From: JARYGU01 sp033795365
Lineage (GTDB): Bacteria; Pseudomonadota; Alphaproteobacteria; Rhizobiales; Rhizobiaceae
DNA: 64,000 nucleotides
Assembly: GCA_033795365.1 (NCBI GenBank)
Contig: JARYGU010000016.1
Coordinates: forward strand, 62,001 to 126,000
Direction of reading: 5' to 3'
Part shown: piece by piece, positions 10,797-18,603 of the stretch
Position numbering within the stretch: the first letter of the stretch is position 1
How the letters are laid out: the number at the start of each line of letters is the position of its first letter
Position numbers and translations under genes: made by a program
The notes under the pieces: model-generated
What the model was told of the DNA's origin: nothing
The model's input: the letters and a program-made list of their open reading frames with translations, nothing else
Database searches by the model: none

Positions 10797-11633
10797 GTGC
10801 CGCTTGATGTCATCGCCTTCGTGCTGCTTGGCGCCGCCTTGCATGCGATATGGAACGCGATCGTCAAATCAGGATCGGACAAGTCGCTCGATGCCGCGAT
10901 GATCGCGCTCGGCGCCGGGCTGGTCGGACTGGCCTTTCTGCCCTTCGTGCCGTTGCCGAATACCGAGGCGCTGCCCTTCATACTGGCTTCGGCCTGCCTG
11001 CAATTCGCCTATTTCCAACTCGTCGCCGCCGCTTATCGCGCCGGCGACATCGGCCTCGTTTATCCGCTGATGCGCGGCGTGGCGCCGCTCATCGTCGCCT
11101 CCACGAGCGGCCTTGTGCTCGGAGAACATCTTTCGGCCGGAGCCCTCACGGGCATCCTCGTCATTTCCGCCGGCGTCCTGACGCTTGCCTTCGAAGCCCG
11201 CCACGGCGGACGCCACGCTATACTGCTGGCGCTGGCCAATGCGGTCGTCATCGCCGGCTACACCTTCGTCGACGGCGCCGGCGCCCGGATTTCCGGCAAC
11301 GCCATCTCCTATACGCTGTGGATGTCGCTGCTGCCGCCGGTGCTGCTTTTCGGTTGGGCCGTGTCGCGGCGAGGCGGTGCAGCGGTCGTAAACCACATAC
11401 GGCGCAACTGGTGGCGCGGCCTGCTCGGCGGCGCGGGCTCGATCGCCTCCTACGGGCTGGCGCTTTGGGCGATGACCCGGGCACCGGTGGCAACCGTCGC
11501 AGCCTTGCGCGAAACGGCGATCCTCTTCGCGCTCCTGATCTCAGTCGTCGTCCTGAAAGAGAAAGCAAGCATCTGGCGCTATATCGCCGGCGGAGTGATT
11601 GCCGCCGGAGTGCTGGTTCTAAGGCTGGGGTGA
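10797..11633 (+). CDS. EamA/DMT-superfamily transporter (278 aa)
   Basis: An inner-membrane protein with about ten predicted transmembrane helices in two EamA repeats, the layout of drug/metabolite exporters. Typical repeat ends are visible (GLVLGEHLSAGALTGILVISAGV and SVVVLKEKASIWRYIAGGVIAAGV). Substrate unknown. I chose GTG 10797 because GAGG lies 6 nt upstream and the protein then begins directly with the first helix (PLDVIAFVLLGAALHAIW). An upstream in-frame ATG would add 52 basic residues without family resemblance. It converges on higA with a 3-bp gap. Confidence 0.85.
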   Translation: MPLDVIAFVLLGAALHAIWNAIVKSGSDKSLDAAMIALGAGLVGLAFLPFVPLPNTEALPFILASACLQFAYFQLVAAAYRAGDIGLVYPLMRGVAPLIVASTSGLVLGEHLSAGALTGILVISAGVLTLAFEARHGGRHAILLALANAVVIAGYTFVDGAGARISGNAISYTLWMSLLPPVLLFGWAVSRRGGAAVVNHIRRNWWRGLLGGAGSIASYGLALWAMTRAPVATVAALRETAILFALLISVVVLKEKASIWRYIAGGVIAAGVLVLRLG

Positions 11634-11636
11634 GAT

Positions 11637-11936
11637 CTAGGCAGCCGATTGCGCAGGAAGAACCTCCTGCTTGATACGCTCTCCACTTTCCCTGTTTGCA
11701 ACCGCCAGATCATGCGCACTTTGTAATCCAAGCCAGAATTGCGGATCGTTGCCGAAATAGCGGCCAAGGCGCAATGCGGTGTCAGCCGATATTCCCCTTT
11801 TGCCGTTCAAAATCTCGGAGATTCTGCCGGAATTGATTCTGAGGGCCAAGGCCAAGGCGTTGCCGCTCATTCGGCGGGCCTCAAGCTCCTCTTTGAGGAT
11901 AGCTCCAGGATGCACTTCGAACATCGTTAACTCCAT
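11637..11936 (-). CDS. higA: HigA-type antitoxin, XRE helix-turn-helix (99 aa)
   Basis: Antitoxin of a type II HigBA module. The sequence FEVHPGAILKEELEARRMSGNALALALRINSGRISEILNGKRGISADTALRLGRYFGNDPQFWLGLQ is the canonical HigA/VapI addiction-antidote domain, which binds the operator and neutralises HigB. As in most hig modules, the toxin gene comes first. The ATG at 11936 overlaps the higB TGA (ATGA), giving translational coupling; a second in-frame ATG at 11924 is possible. Autorepression through the palindrome upstream of higB is expected. Confidence 0.92.
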   Translation of the reverse strand: MELTMFEVHPGAILKEELEARRMSGNALALALRINSGRISEILNGKRGISADTALRLGRYFGNDPQFWLGLQSAHDLAVANRESGERIKQEVLPAQSAA

Positions 11937-12214
11937 CAATGATAGTCGATGATTTCCACGTCGTAAGCATTGCCGGCATCGAACCGAAAGCAGAGCCGCC
12001 AAGGACCATTTATCGTCATCGCCCATTGGTCCTTTCTGTCGCCGGCAAGCTTATGCAGTCCGACGGACTTCAACGGGGCAATGTCGCTCAGTGAGCGTGC
12101 CGCATTCAAGGTCGCCAGCCGCATCATCGCCTTCTGCGCATCCAAACCGGGGAATTTCGATTTCCCCGACTCGACAAACTGCCGGGTCGCGCTGTTTGCG
12201 ATTGTTTTGATCAT
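11936..12214 (-). CDS. higB: HigB-type mRNA interferase toxin, RelE/ParE fold (92 aa)
   Basis: Toxin of the module, expected to cleave mRNA on the ribosome. The sequence has the HigB layout: MIKTIANSATRQFVESGK at the N-terminus, then AARSLSDIAPLKSVGLHKLAGDRKDQWAMTINGPWRLCFRF and a C-terminal strand AYDVEIIDYH. The Arg of WRLCFRF is in the position of the catalytic basic residues of the family. Length is typical. It is transcribed ahead of higA and shares one base pair with its start codon. Confidence 0.92.
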   Translation of the reverse strand: MIKTIANSATRQFVESGKSKFPGLDAQKAMMRLATLNAARSLSDIAPLKSVGLHKLAGDRKDQWAMTINGPWRLCFRFDAGNAYDVEIIDYH

Positions 12215-12223
12215 ACGGAAAGG

Positions 12224-12244
12224 GTACTACGGAATACGTAGTAC
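12224..12244. promoter_or_regulatory. Perfect palindrome upstream of higBA, candidate HigA operator
   Basis: GTACTACG-GAATA-CGTAGTAC: 8-bp perfect arms around a 5-nt centre, ending 10 bp before the higB start. The spacing places it over the likely -10/+1 region, consistent with autorepression by the HigA dimer. Confidence 0.65.
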
Positions 12245-12260
12245 GTACAGCGCAGAGAGG

Positions 12261-13085
12261 CTACCTATCCTCTCCCCACTCCGGCATCCTCTTGCCGAGG
12301 AAAGCGTCGATACCTTCCTTGGCATCGCCTTCCATCATATTGTCCGCCATGACGGCGACCGCCCGGTCATAGGCCTCCCGCAGAGGCAGTCCGGCTTGCG
12401 CTCTATAGGCGGCCTTGCCGATCCGCAGCGCCTCCGGCGATTTCGACGCGATGACGGACGCATATTTGTCCACCACCTGGCGGAGATATTGCTTGGGAAC
12501 GATGCGGTTCACCAATCCGAAATCCTTGGCGGTCGACGCGTCGATCGTCTCGCCGGTCAGAAGCATCTCCATCGCCTGCTTCGGATGGGCCGCCCGGGTT
12601 ATGGCGACCATCGGGGTCGAGCAGAACAGACCTATATTGACGCCGGGCGTGCAGAAGGCGGACGTATCCGTGCAGATCGCAAGGTCGGCGGTTGCCACGA
12701 GCTGGCAGCCGGCGGCCGTCGCCAATCCGTCGATTTCCGCAATCACCGGCTGCGGCAAGGCGGCGATCTTCAGCATGAGATCGGCGGCAATGCGCATGGT
12801 CTTCTCGAAGAAGGCACGTCCGCCGTCGGAATCGGCACGGTGTGCTGTCATTTCCTTCAGGTCGTGCCCTGCCGAGAAGAGATTTCCCGTTGCGGCCAAA
12901 ACCACGACATGGATGTCGGATGCGGCTGCGGCGGCATCGAGCTCCGCCGCAAGCGCCTCCATCAGGGCGATAGACAAAGCGTTCGCCGGGGGATTGTTGA
13001 GCGTGAGGCGCAGAACAGCCCCTGCCCGCTCCTTGAGGATCAGCCCGACCGGTCCTTCCTTCCTCAACGAAACGATATCAGCCAT
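12261..13085 (-). CDS. Enoyl-CoA hydratase/isomerase family protein (274 aa)
   Basis: A crotonase-fold enzyme. NNPPANALS, NLFSAGHDLKEM (oxyanion hole), IAEIDGLATAAGCQLVATADLAI (second oxyanion-hole loop) and FGLVNRIVP are in the expected order. Glu residues usually needed for hydratase activity are not evident in the CTPGVNIGLF loop, so a different crotonase activity or a weak hydratase is possible. ATG 13085 (MADIVSLRKEG) has AGGAGATCGCG upstream; an upstream ATG adds 18 residues. It stands alone, followed by the higBA module. Confidence 0.85.
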   Translation of the reverse strand: MADIVSLRKEGPVGLILKERAGAVLRLTLNNPPANALSIALMEALAAELDAAAAASDIHVVVLAATGNLFSAGHDLKEMTAHRADSDGGRAFFEKTMRIAADLMLKIAALPQPVIAEIDGLATAAGCQLVATADLAICTDTSAFCTPGVNIGLFCSTPMVAITRAAHPKQAMEMLLTGETIDASTAKDFGLVNRIVPKQYLRQVVDKYASVIASKSPEALRIGKAAYRAQAGLPLREAYDRAVAVMADNMMEGDAKEGIDAFLGKRMPEWGEDR

Positions 13086-13235
13086 CGCGATCTCCTGTTG
13101 TTCCGGTGACGTGGTACGCCCCTCGCCGCCCGCTTTCAAGCGCAGGCATCCGCGACAACAGCCAGGGTCGGTATGGATTTTAGGTTGCGTCCGTCGCGAT
13201 CTGCTTCTTTATGAGACTGCAACGGAGGAGGCGAA

Positions 13236-13667
13236 ATGGATTTGATGCCGGTCATGAACGCGGAAGCGCTGAACCGCTTCCTGGAAACGGATTTTCCACA
13301 AATCCACACGGACGGAAAGATCTTCGAGGTGACCGAGGTTCTTGCCGGCGCCGTAGTCATGCGGCTTAACCCCAGCGAGCGGCACCTGCGGCCGGGCGGC
13401 ACGGTTTCCGGTCCGACATTGTTCGCGCTCGCCGACGTGGCAGCCTACTGCGCCCTTCTTGCCCATATCGGGCCGGTGGCGCTTGCCGTCACCACCAGCC
13501 TCAACATCAACTTCCTGCGCAAGCCGAAACCCGGGCCGCTATTGTGCCATTGCCGCATCCTGAAACTCGGCACACGGCTGGCGGTTCTGGAATCGGCGAT
13601 CAGTACCGAAAGCGATGACGATCTGATCGCTCATGCCACCGCAACCTATTCGATTCCGCCGCTATAA
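13236..13667 (+). CDS. PaaI-type hotdog-fold thioesterase (143 aa)
   Basis: A single hotdog domain of the 4HBT/PaaI family that hydrolyses acyl-CoA thioesters. HLRPGGTVSGPTLFALADVAAYCAL carries the HxxxGxxxGG-like active-site helix with Asp in place of the usual catalytic acid, and VTTSLNINFLRKPKPGPLLCHCRI forms the second strand pair. GGAGG is 4 nt before the ATG. Divergent from the enoyl-CoA hydratase gene, so the two may share a regulatory region and serve the same acyl-CoA pathway; that link is inference. Confidence 0.85.
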   Translation: MDLMPVMNAEALNRFLETDFPQIHTDGKIFEVTEVLAGAVVMRLNPSERHLRPGGTVSGPTLFALADVAAYCALLAHIGPVALAVTTSLNINFLRKPKPGPLLCHCRILKLGTRLAVLESAISTESDDDLIAHATATYSIPPL

Positions 13668-13744
13668 TTTGGGGTATCAAATTACCACAAACATAACCTA
13701 TTGATTTTATTTATCTTTCTTTTCGAATACCCGAAATCGGTCTC

Positions 13745-13773
13745 TTGACGATAATTCCCGGTTTCCTTATAAG
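13745..13773 (+). promoter_or_regulatory. Strong sigma-70 promoter of rplM-rpsI
   Basis: TTGACG (13745-13750), a 17-bp spacer and TATAAG (13768-13773). It lies about 120 nt before the rplM start, leaving a leader long enough for ribosomal-protein autoregulation. Confidence 0.75.
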
Positions 13774-13896
13774 CCAGCGCAGATCGCGGTCCAAACGGGC
13801 CGCTTTCATTTTTGGCATGCCGCAAGCCTGTCAAACCAAGCAACAAGAAACGCCCGGATCTCACGGTCTCGGGTCCCTAGAAGAAAGAGTTTCAAG

Positions 13897-14361
13897 ATGG
13901 CAACCTTCGTTCAGAAGCCCGCCGAGGTGGAGAAGAAGTGGGTCCTCATCGATGCCGAAGGGCTCGTTGTCGGACGCCTCGCTTCCCTCATCGCCAATCG
14001 TCTGCGCGGCAAGCATAAGGCCACCTACACCCCCCACGTCGACGACGGCGACAACGTCATCGTCATCAACGCGGAAAAGGTAGCCCTTACCGGCAAGAAG
14101 TATTCCGACAAGAAGTATTACTGGCACACCGGCTATCCCGGCGGCATCAAGGAGCGCACCGCGCGCCAGATCATCGAAGGCCGCTTTCCGGAGCGCGTCA
14201 TCGAGAAGGCCGTCGAGCGCATGGTTCCGCGCGGTCCCCTCGGCCGCCGCCAGATGAAGAACCTGCGCGTCTATGCCGGTTCCAACCATCCGCATGAAGC
14301 ACAGCAGCCGGCCGTCCTCGACGTCGCCAAGCTGAACAGCAAGAACACAAGGAGCGCCTGA
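13897..14361 (+). CDS. rplM: 50S ribosomal protein L13 (154 aa)
   Basis: An early-assembling large-subunit protein. The family signature is complete: WVLIDAEGLVVGRLAS at 20-35, RGKHKATYTPHVDDGDNVIVINAEKV, and the C-terminal AVERMVPRGPLGRRQMKNLRVYAGSNHPHEAQQP. First gene of the universally paired rplM-rpsI operon, 2 bp before rpsI, read from the strong promoter upstream. Confidence 0.99.
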   Translation: MATFVQKPAEVEKKWVLIDAEGLVVGRLASLIANRLRGKHKATYTPHVDDGDNVIVINAEKVALTGKKYSDKKYYWHTGYPGGIKERTARQIIEGRFPERVIEKAVERMVPRGPLGRRQMKNLRVYAGSNHPHEAQQPAVLDVAKLNSKNTRSA

Positions 14362-14363
14362 TA

Positions 14364-14837
14364 ATGGCAGACCTCTCTTCCCTGAAGGATCTCGGCACCA
14401 CGGCCGCCGCTCCGGCAGCAGCCCCGGTACACGTCAAGAAGATTGACGCCCAGGGCCGCTCCTACGCGACCGGCAAGCGCAAGGATGCCGTCGCCCGCGT
14501 CTGGGTGAAGCCCGGCTCCGGCAAGATCACCGTCAACGGCAAGCCGTTCTCGGCCTATTTCGCACGCCCTGTCCTGCAGATGATCCTGCAGCAGCCGATC
14601 ATTGCGGCTGCCCGTGACGGCCAGTTCGATGTCGATGCCACGGTTGCCGGCGGCGGTCTCTCCGGCCAGGCCGGTGCCGTCCGCCACGGCATCTCCAAGG
14701 CGCTGACCTACTATGAGCCGGCCCTTCGCGCCGTGCTCAAGAAGGGTGGCTTCCTGACGCGCGACAGCCGCGTCGTCGAACGCAAGAAGTACGGCCGCGC
14801 AAAGGCACGTCGTTCGTTCCAGTTCTCGAAGCGCTAA
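14364..14837 (+). CDS. rpsI: 30S ribosomal protein S9 (157 aa)
   Basis: A small-subunit protein whose C-terminal tail reaches the P-site tRNA. The core SYATGKRKDAVARVWVKPGSGKITVNGKP and the tail RVVERKKYGRAKARRSFQFSKR are canonical. The approximately 30-residue N-terminal extension (Ala/Pro-rich) is usual in alphaproteobacteria. The operon ends in a good terminator 27 bp downstream. Confidence 0.99.
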   Translation: MADLSSLKDLGTTAAAPAAAPVHVKKIDAQGRSYATGKRKDAVARVWVKPGSGKITVNGKPFSAYFARPVLQMILQQPIIAAARDGQFDVDATVAGGGLSGQAGAVRHGISKALTYYEPALRAVLKKGGFLTRDSRVVERKKYGRAKARRSFQFSKR

Positions 14838-14863
14838 CCGCTTCGACATACGGAAACACCTTC

Positions 14864-14891
14864 AAGGCCGGGGCTCGCTCCGGCCTTCTTT
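14864..14891. terminator. Terminator of rplM-rpsI, shared with the convergent lrp-like gene
   Basis: An 8-bp perfect stem AAGGCCGG/CCGGCCTT (14864-14871 with 14880-14887) is followed on the plus strand by CTTTTGTTT. Confidence 0.85.
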
Positions 14892-14895
14892 TGTT

Positions 14896-15357
14896 TCAGA
14901 TCGGCAGTTCGGTCGAGGATTTCAGCTCCCGCAGCACGAAGCTCGACACGACGTTGCGCACATGCGGATTGCGCAGCAGGTAGCGCGTCATGAAGGCCTC
15001 GTAGCTTTCCACATCGCTCGCGCGGATCTTCAGCATATAGTCGAAGGCGCCTGAGAGCGCATAGCATTCCATGATCTCCGGGTGCCCGCGCACCACTGCC
15101 GAAAAGGATTCGATCGCCTCCTCGTGGTGATCGTCCAGCGTCACATGCGCGATGACGCAGAGCTTGAGATCGAGCTTCTTCGGATCCAGCAGCGCCACGC
15201 GTTTCGAAATGACACCGGACGCCTCCAGTTCCTGCACCTTGCGCCATGCCGAGCTTTGCGACATTCCCGCACGCTCGGCGATCTCCGCAAGCGACAGGCT
15301 GCCGTCGCGCTGAAGAAGACGCAGAAGCTTTCGCCCCGCCTGATCATCTTCTTTCAT
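14896..15357 (-). CDS. Lrp/AsnC-family transcriptional regulator (153 aa)
   Basis: An N-terminal winged helix-turn-helix (GRKLLRLLQRDGSLSLAEIAERAGMSQSSAWRKVQELEASGVI, about 9-52) precedes an AsnC ligand-binding domain ending VRNVVSSFVLRELKSSTELPI. Divergent from phhA, 143 bp apart, which strongly suggests that it regulates phhA in response to an aromatic amino acid. The symbol phhR is avoided because that names an unrelated regulator in Pseudomonas. ATG 15357 follows GGGAGG; the longer frame adds 30 atypical residues. Confidence 0.9.
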   Translation of the reverse strand: MKEDDQAGRKLLRLLQRDGSLSLAEIAERAGMSQSSAWRKVQELEASGVISKRVALLDPKKLDLKLCVIAHVTLDDHHEEAIESFSAVVRGHPEIMECYALSGAFDYMLKIRASDVESYEAFMTRYLLRNPHVRNVVSSFVLRELKSSTELPI

Positions 15358-15500
15358 GATTGAGCCTCCCTGCGAAAAATTCATCCACATTTCGAATATC
15401 CTCGCTCCTGAACGGGAAGTCCATTCGCAATTCCGGCCTATAATCATCCAGACGAGGCTTTATGCGGGCGTCCTGCCCGCCATGGTTCGGGAGGCAGGCC

Positions 15501-16292
15501 ATGACCAAGGAAAGCAGCTACACCGCGAAATTGCCGGGGCCGGACGGCATCTATCCCTACACATCCGAGGAGGACGCCATCTGGAGTGAGCTCTATCAGC
15601 GTCAGATGCGATTGCTCGCCGACAAGGCCTGCGACGAATATCTCGCCGGCGTGAAGGCGCTGGGGCTCGGCGCCGACCGGGTGCCGCAACTGCGCGACGT
15701 CAATCGCCGGCTCAAGGAAACGACGGGGTTCGGGGTCGAGGGCGTGCCGGCCCTCATACCGCCTTCGCGCTTCTACGAGCTTCTCTCCCAGGGCAAGTTT
15801 CCCCTCGCCACCTTCATCCGCCGGCGGGAACATATCGACTATATCGAGGAGCCGGACATCTTCCACGAGGTCTTCGGCCATTGTCCGCTGCTCACCAATC
15901 CGAGCTATGCCAGCTTCGTGCGGCGCTTCGGGGAAAATGCGGTGCGGCTCGGCAAGGGATATTCCTGGCATCTCTTCCGCATCTTCTGGTTCACCGTCGA
16001 ATTCGGGCTGATCGACACGCCGCAGGGGCGGCGCTGCTTCGGTGCCGGCATCGTCTCATCCCCGAACGAGACACGCGCGGCGATGGAAGGCCGGGATTGC
16101 GAATTCCGTCCCTTCGACCTCATGACGGTGCTGCGCACCCCCTATCGCATCGATATCGTGCAGCCGATCTATTACGTCATCGACAGCTTCGCGCAGCTCG
16201 ACGCGATCAACGACGAGGATATCGGCGCGCGCATCATGGAAGCCAAGGCTCTCGGCGATTTTCCGCCCGCCTTCGAGGCGAAGGCCTCCTGA
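15501..16292 (+). CDS. phhA: Phenylalanine 4-monooxygenase (263 aa)
   Basis: A pterin-dependent non-haem iron enzyme converting phenylalanine to tyrosine. The iron ligands are all visible: His122 and His127 in FHEVFGHCPLL and Glu167 in FWFTVEFGL. The length is normal for bacterial enzymes lacking a regulatory domain. ATG 15501 follows GGGAGGCAGGCC. A TATAAT (15439-15444) lies upstream but I see no clear -35, in keeping with activator control by the divergent Lrp-type regulator. No pterin-carbinolamine dehydratase gene is adjacent. Confidence 0.96.
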   Translation: MTKESSYTAKLPGPDGIYPYTSEEDAIWSELYQRQMRLLADKACDEYLAGVKALGLGADRVPQLRDVNRRLKETTGFGVEGVPALIPPSRFYELLSQGKFPLATFIRRREHIDYIEEPDIFHEVFGHCPLLTNPSYASFVRRFGENAVRLGKGYSWHLFRIFWFTVEFGLIDTPQGRRCFGAGIVSSPNETRAAMEGRDCEFRPFDLMTVLRTPYRIDIVQPIYYVIDSFAQLDAINDEDIGARIMEAKALGDFPPAFEAKAS

Positions 16293-16389
16293 GGCAAAGC
16301 TGAAGAAAGGCGATCACGGACTTGCCGTCCAAGCGACATTTTGCTGAAACAGGCAATGCCGCAACCGAAGACGGCAGGGAGAACCCATC

Positions 16390-17343
16390 TTGGCCAACAC
16401 ATCGATCGACCACGCGATCACCGCAGCCTCGCTCACCGCAAGGGCGAGCGATCCGACCCATGCGGGCATTCTTTCCTTCATGCGCCGCAGATATTCGAAG
16501 GATCTGGCCGGCGCGGATGCCGTCGTCTGGGGCATCCCGTTCGACGCGGCGACCTCCAACCGCCCGGGCGCGCGTTTCGGACCGCAGGCGATCCGCCGGG
16601 CGTCGGCCATCATGGACAACGATCCGCAATATCCCTTTGAGCGCGACCTCTTCGAGGCAATGGCCGTCATCGACTACGGCGACTGCCTGCTCGACTACGG
16701 CAACCATGCCGAAACGCCGGCGACGATCGAGCGTGAAGCGTCCAGAATCCTCCAATCCGGCGCCTTCCTGCTGACGCTCGGCGGCGACCATTTCGTCACC
16801 TGGCCGCTGCTCAAGGCGCATGCCGCCGTTCACGGGCCTCTCGCCCTCGTACAGTTCGACGCGCACCAGGACACATGGCCCGACGAGAAGGGGCGCATCG
16901 ACCACGGCTCCTTCGTCGGACGGGCGGCGCGCGAAGGCATCATCGACACGGAGCGCTCGATCCAGGTCGGCATCCGCACCCATGCGCCGGAGGATTGCGG
17001 CATCCGGATCGTCTACGGCCACGAGGTCGAGGAGATGAGCACCGCCGAGATCGCCGACACGATCATCCGCCATATCGGAGACCGTCCAGCCTATCTCACC
17101 TTCGATATCGACTGCCTCGATCCGGCCTATGCGCCCGGCACGGGAACCCCGGTCTCCGGCGGCCCGTCGAGCGCGAAAATCCTGTCCGTCCTGCGCAAGC
17201 TCGGCGCGCTCCACATCAAGGGTGCCGACGTGGTGGAGGTGGCGCCAGCCTACGACCACGCGGACATCACCGCCATCGCCGCCTCGGCCGTCGCCATGTA
17301 CATGCTGGGCCTGCAGGCCGAATGGCTGGCGGAGCGGCGCTGA
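16390..17343 (+). CDS. speB: Agmatinase / ureohydrolase family protein (317 aa)
   Basis: A binuclear manganese enzyme hydrolysing agmatine (or a related guanidino compound) to putrescine and urea. Metal-binding motifs are GGDHF, DAHQD and FDIDCLDPAYAPGTGTP. The start is a TTG (16390) with AGGGAGA upstream, giving MANTSIDHAI; this matches the N-terminus I recall from the rhizobial speB2 product. No in-frame ATG precedes the conserved region. Guanidinobutyrase or another ureohydrolase specificity cannot be excluded from sequence alone. Confidence 0.9.
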   Translation: MANTSIDHAITAASLTARASDPTHAGILSFMRRRYSKDLAGADAVVWGIPFDAATSNRPGARFGPQAIRRASAIMDNDPQYPFERDLFEAMAVIDYGDCLLDYGNHAETPATIEREASRILQSGAFLLTLGGDHFVTWPLLKAHAAVHGPLALVQFDAHQDTWPDEKGRIDHGSFVGRAAREGIIDTERSIQVGIRTHAPEDCGIRIVYGHEVEEMSTAEIADTIIRHIGDRPAYLTFDIDCLDPAYAPGTGTPVSGGPSSAKILSVLRKLGALHIKGADVVEVAPAYDHADITAIAASAVAMYMLGLQAEWLAERR

Positions 17344-17365
17344 ACCCGGATCGCCTCGCGGGTTC
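17342..17365 (+). terminator. Hairpin after speB
   Basis: GAACCCG/CGGGTTC, 7-bp stem overlapping the speB stop codon, with TTCGG after it. Weak U-tract. Confidence 0.45.
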
Positions 17366-17550
17366 TTCGGCGCGCAGCCACAAAACTTTCATGGCCGCGG
17401 ACGGCCGGCGCCGTTGCAAGGGCATCGCCGGCGGTCTATATGCGCTGGCAATCGGGCCCAGCGGGTCACGTCGTTTACCGGCGCCCGGCGGCACATCTCG
17501 CAAGATGATTCCGCGGAAGGCGCCAAGCTCTTGCAAATGCGGGAAAATCC

Positions 17551-18480
17551 ATGAAACCGAAGATCTTCATCGATGGCGAACACGGCACCACCGGATTGCA
17601 GATCCGCACCCGCATGGCGGGCCGCGGCGACGTGGAGCTGCTCTCCATCCCGGAAGCGGAGCGGCGCAATGCGAAGCTGCGCGAAGATCTCCTCAACAGC
17701 GCCGACATCGCCATCCTCTGCCTGCCCGACGACGCCGCGAAGGAAGCCGTCGCCATGGTCGCGGGCAACAACAGCGTTCGCATCATCGACACCTCGACGG
17801 CGCATCGCGTAGACCCAGACTGGGCCTATGGCTTCGCTGAAATGGACAAGGGGCAGGCGGACAGGATCGCGGGGGCTCGGTACGTCGCCAATCCCGGCTG
17901 CTATCCGACCGGGGCGATCGGCCTCATCCGCCCCTTGAGGGCGGCCGGCATCCTGCCCGAGGATTATCCCGTCAGCGTCAACGCGGTATCGGGCTATACC
18001 GGCGGCGGCAAGCAGATGATCGCCCAGATGGAGGACGCCTCCAATCCGGATCACATCGATGCGCCGCATTTCCTCTACGGGCTGCCGCTGAAGCACAAGC
18101 ACGTGCCGGAGATGCAGGTCCACGGTCTGCTTGCGCGCGCGCCGCTGTTCTCCCCTTCCGTCGGCCGTTTTCCGCAGGGCATGATCGTGCAGGTGCCGCT
18201 CCACCTCGCTGATCTCAACGACAACGCATCGCTCGGAACGATCCATGCCACGCTCGCCGATCACTATGCCGGTCAGGACATCGTCGAGGTCGTCGACCTG
18301 AAGGAGAGCGCGGCGCTTGCCCGCATCAACGCCGTCGAGCTTGCCGATACCGACCGCATGAAGCTCTTCGTCTTCGGAACTGCCGGGGCCGCTCACGTCA
18401 ATCTCGTGGCGCTTCTCGACAATCTCGGCAAAGGCGCCTCGGGCGCGGCGGTGCAGAATATGGATTTGATGCTCGGATAG
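17551..18480 (+). CDS. argC: N-acetyl-gamma-glutamyl-phosphate reductase, type 2 (309 aa)
   Basis: The third step of arginine synthesis: NADPH-dependent reduction of N-acetylglutamyl-5-phosphate. The protein belongs to the short AGPR type 2 class. MKPKIFIDGEHGTTGLQI is the Rossmann start and VANPGCYPTGAIGLI contains the catalytic Cys117. Gene order speB-argC-ctaA is one I recall from Sinorhizobium. A large inverted repeat follows the stop codon and probably terminates transcription from both sides. Confidence 0.97.
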   Translation: MKPKIFIDGEHGTTGLQIRTRMAGRGDVELLSIPEAERRNAKLREDLLNSADIAILCLPDDAAKEAVAMVAGNNSVRIIDTSTAHRVDPDWAYGFAEMDKGQADRIAGARYVANPGCYPTGAIGLIRPLRAAGILPEDYPVSVNAVSGYTGGGKQMIAQMEDASNPDHIDAPHFLYGLPLKHKHVPEMQVHGLLARAPLFSPSVGRFPQGMIVQVPLHLADLNDNASLGTIHATLADHYAGQDIVEVVDLKESAALARINAVELADTDRMKLFVFGTAGAAHVNLVALLDNLGKGASGAAVQNMDLMLG

Positions 18481-18487
18481 GCAATTG

Positions 18488-18603
18488 CCAATAGGCAGTA
18501 GGCAGTAGGTTTAGGCATGTGGCAGCTTGCGAGCACCGCCTGCGCTTCCAGCAAGAACCTTCTTCTCTATTGCCTATTGCCTACTGCCTACTGCCTACTG
18601 CCT
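18488..18603. repeat. Inverted heptamer repeat (TAGGCAG family) between argC and ctaA
   Basis: The left arm has GGCAGTAGGCAGTAGG (18494-18509). The right arm (about 18567-18602) is built of TATTGCC and TACTGCC heptamers and contains the 16-nt reverse complement in two registers (18580-18595, 18587-18602). The stem can form with a loop of about 70 nt and slip by one unit. The ctaA stop codon lies inside the right arm. I recall similar GGCAGTA-unit repeats between genes in Rhizobiaceae. Confidence 0.75.

Noticed and set aside
18488..18603. CRISPR or minisatellite array between argC and ctaA
   Set aside because: Heptamer units without spacers, arranged as an inverted repeat; an intergenic palindromic element.
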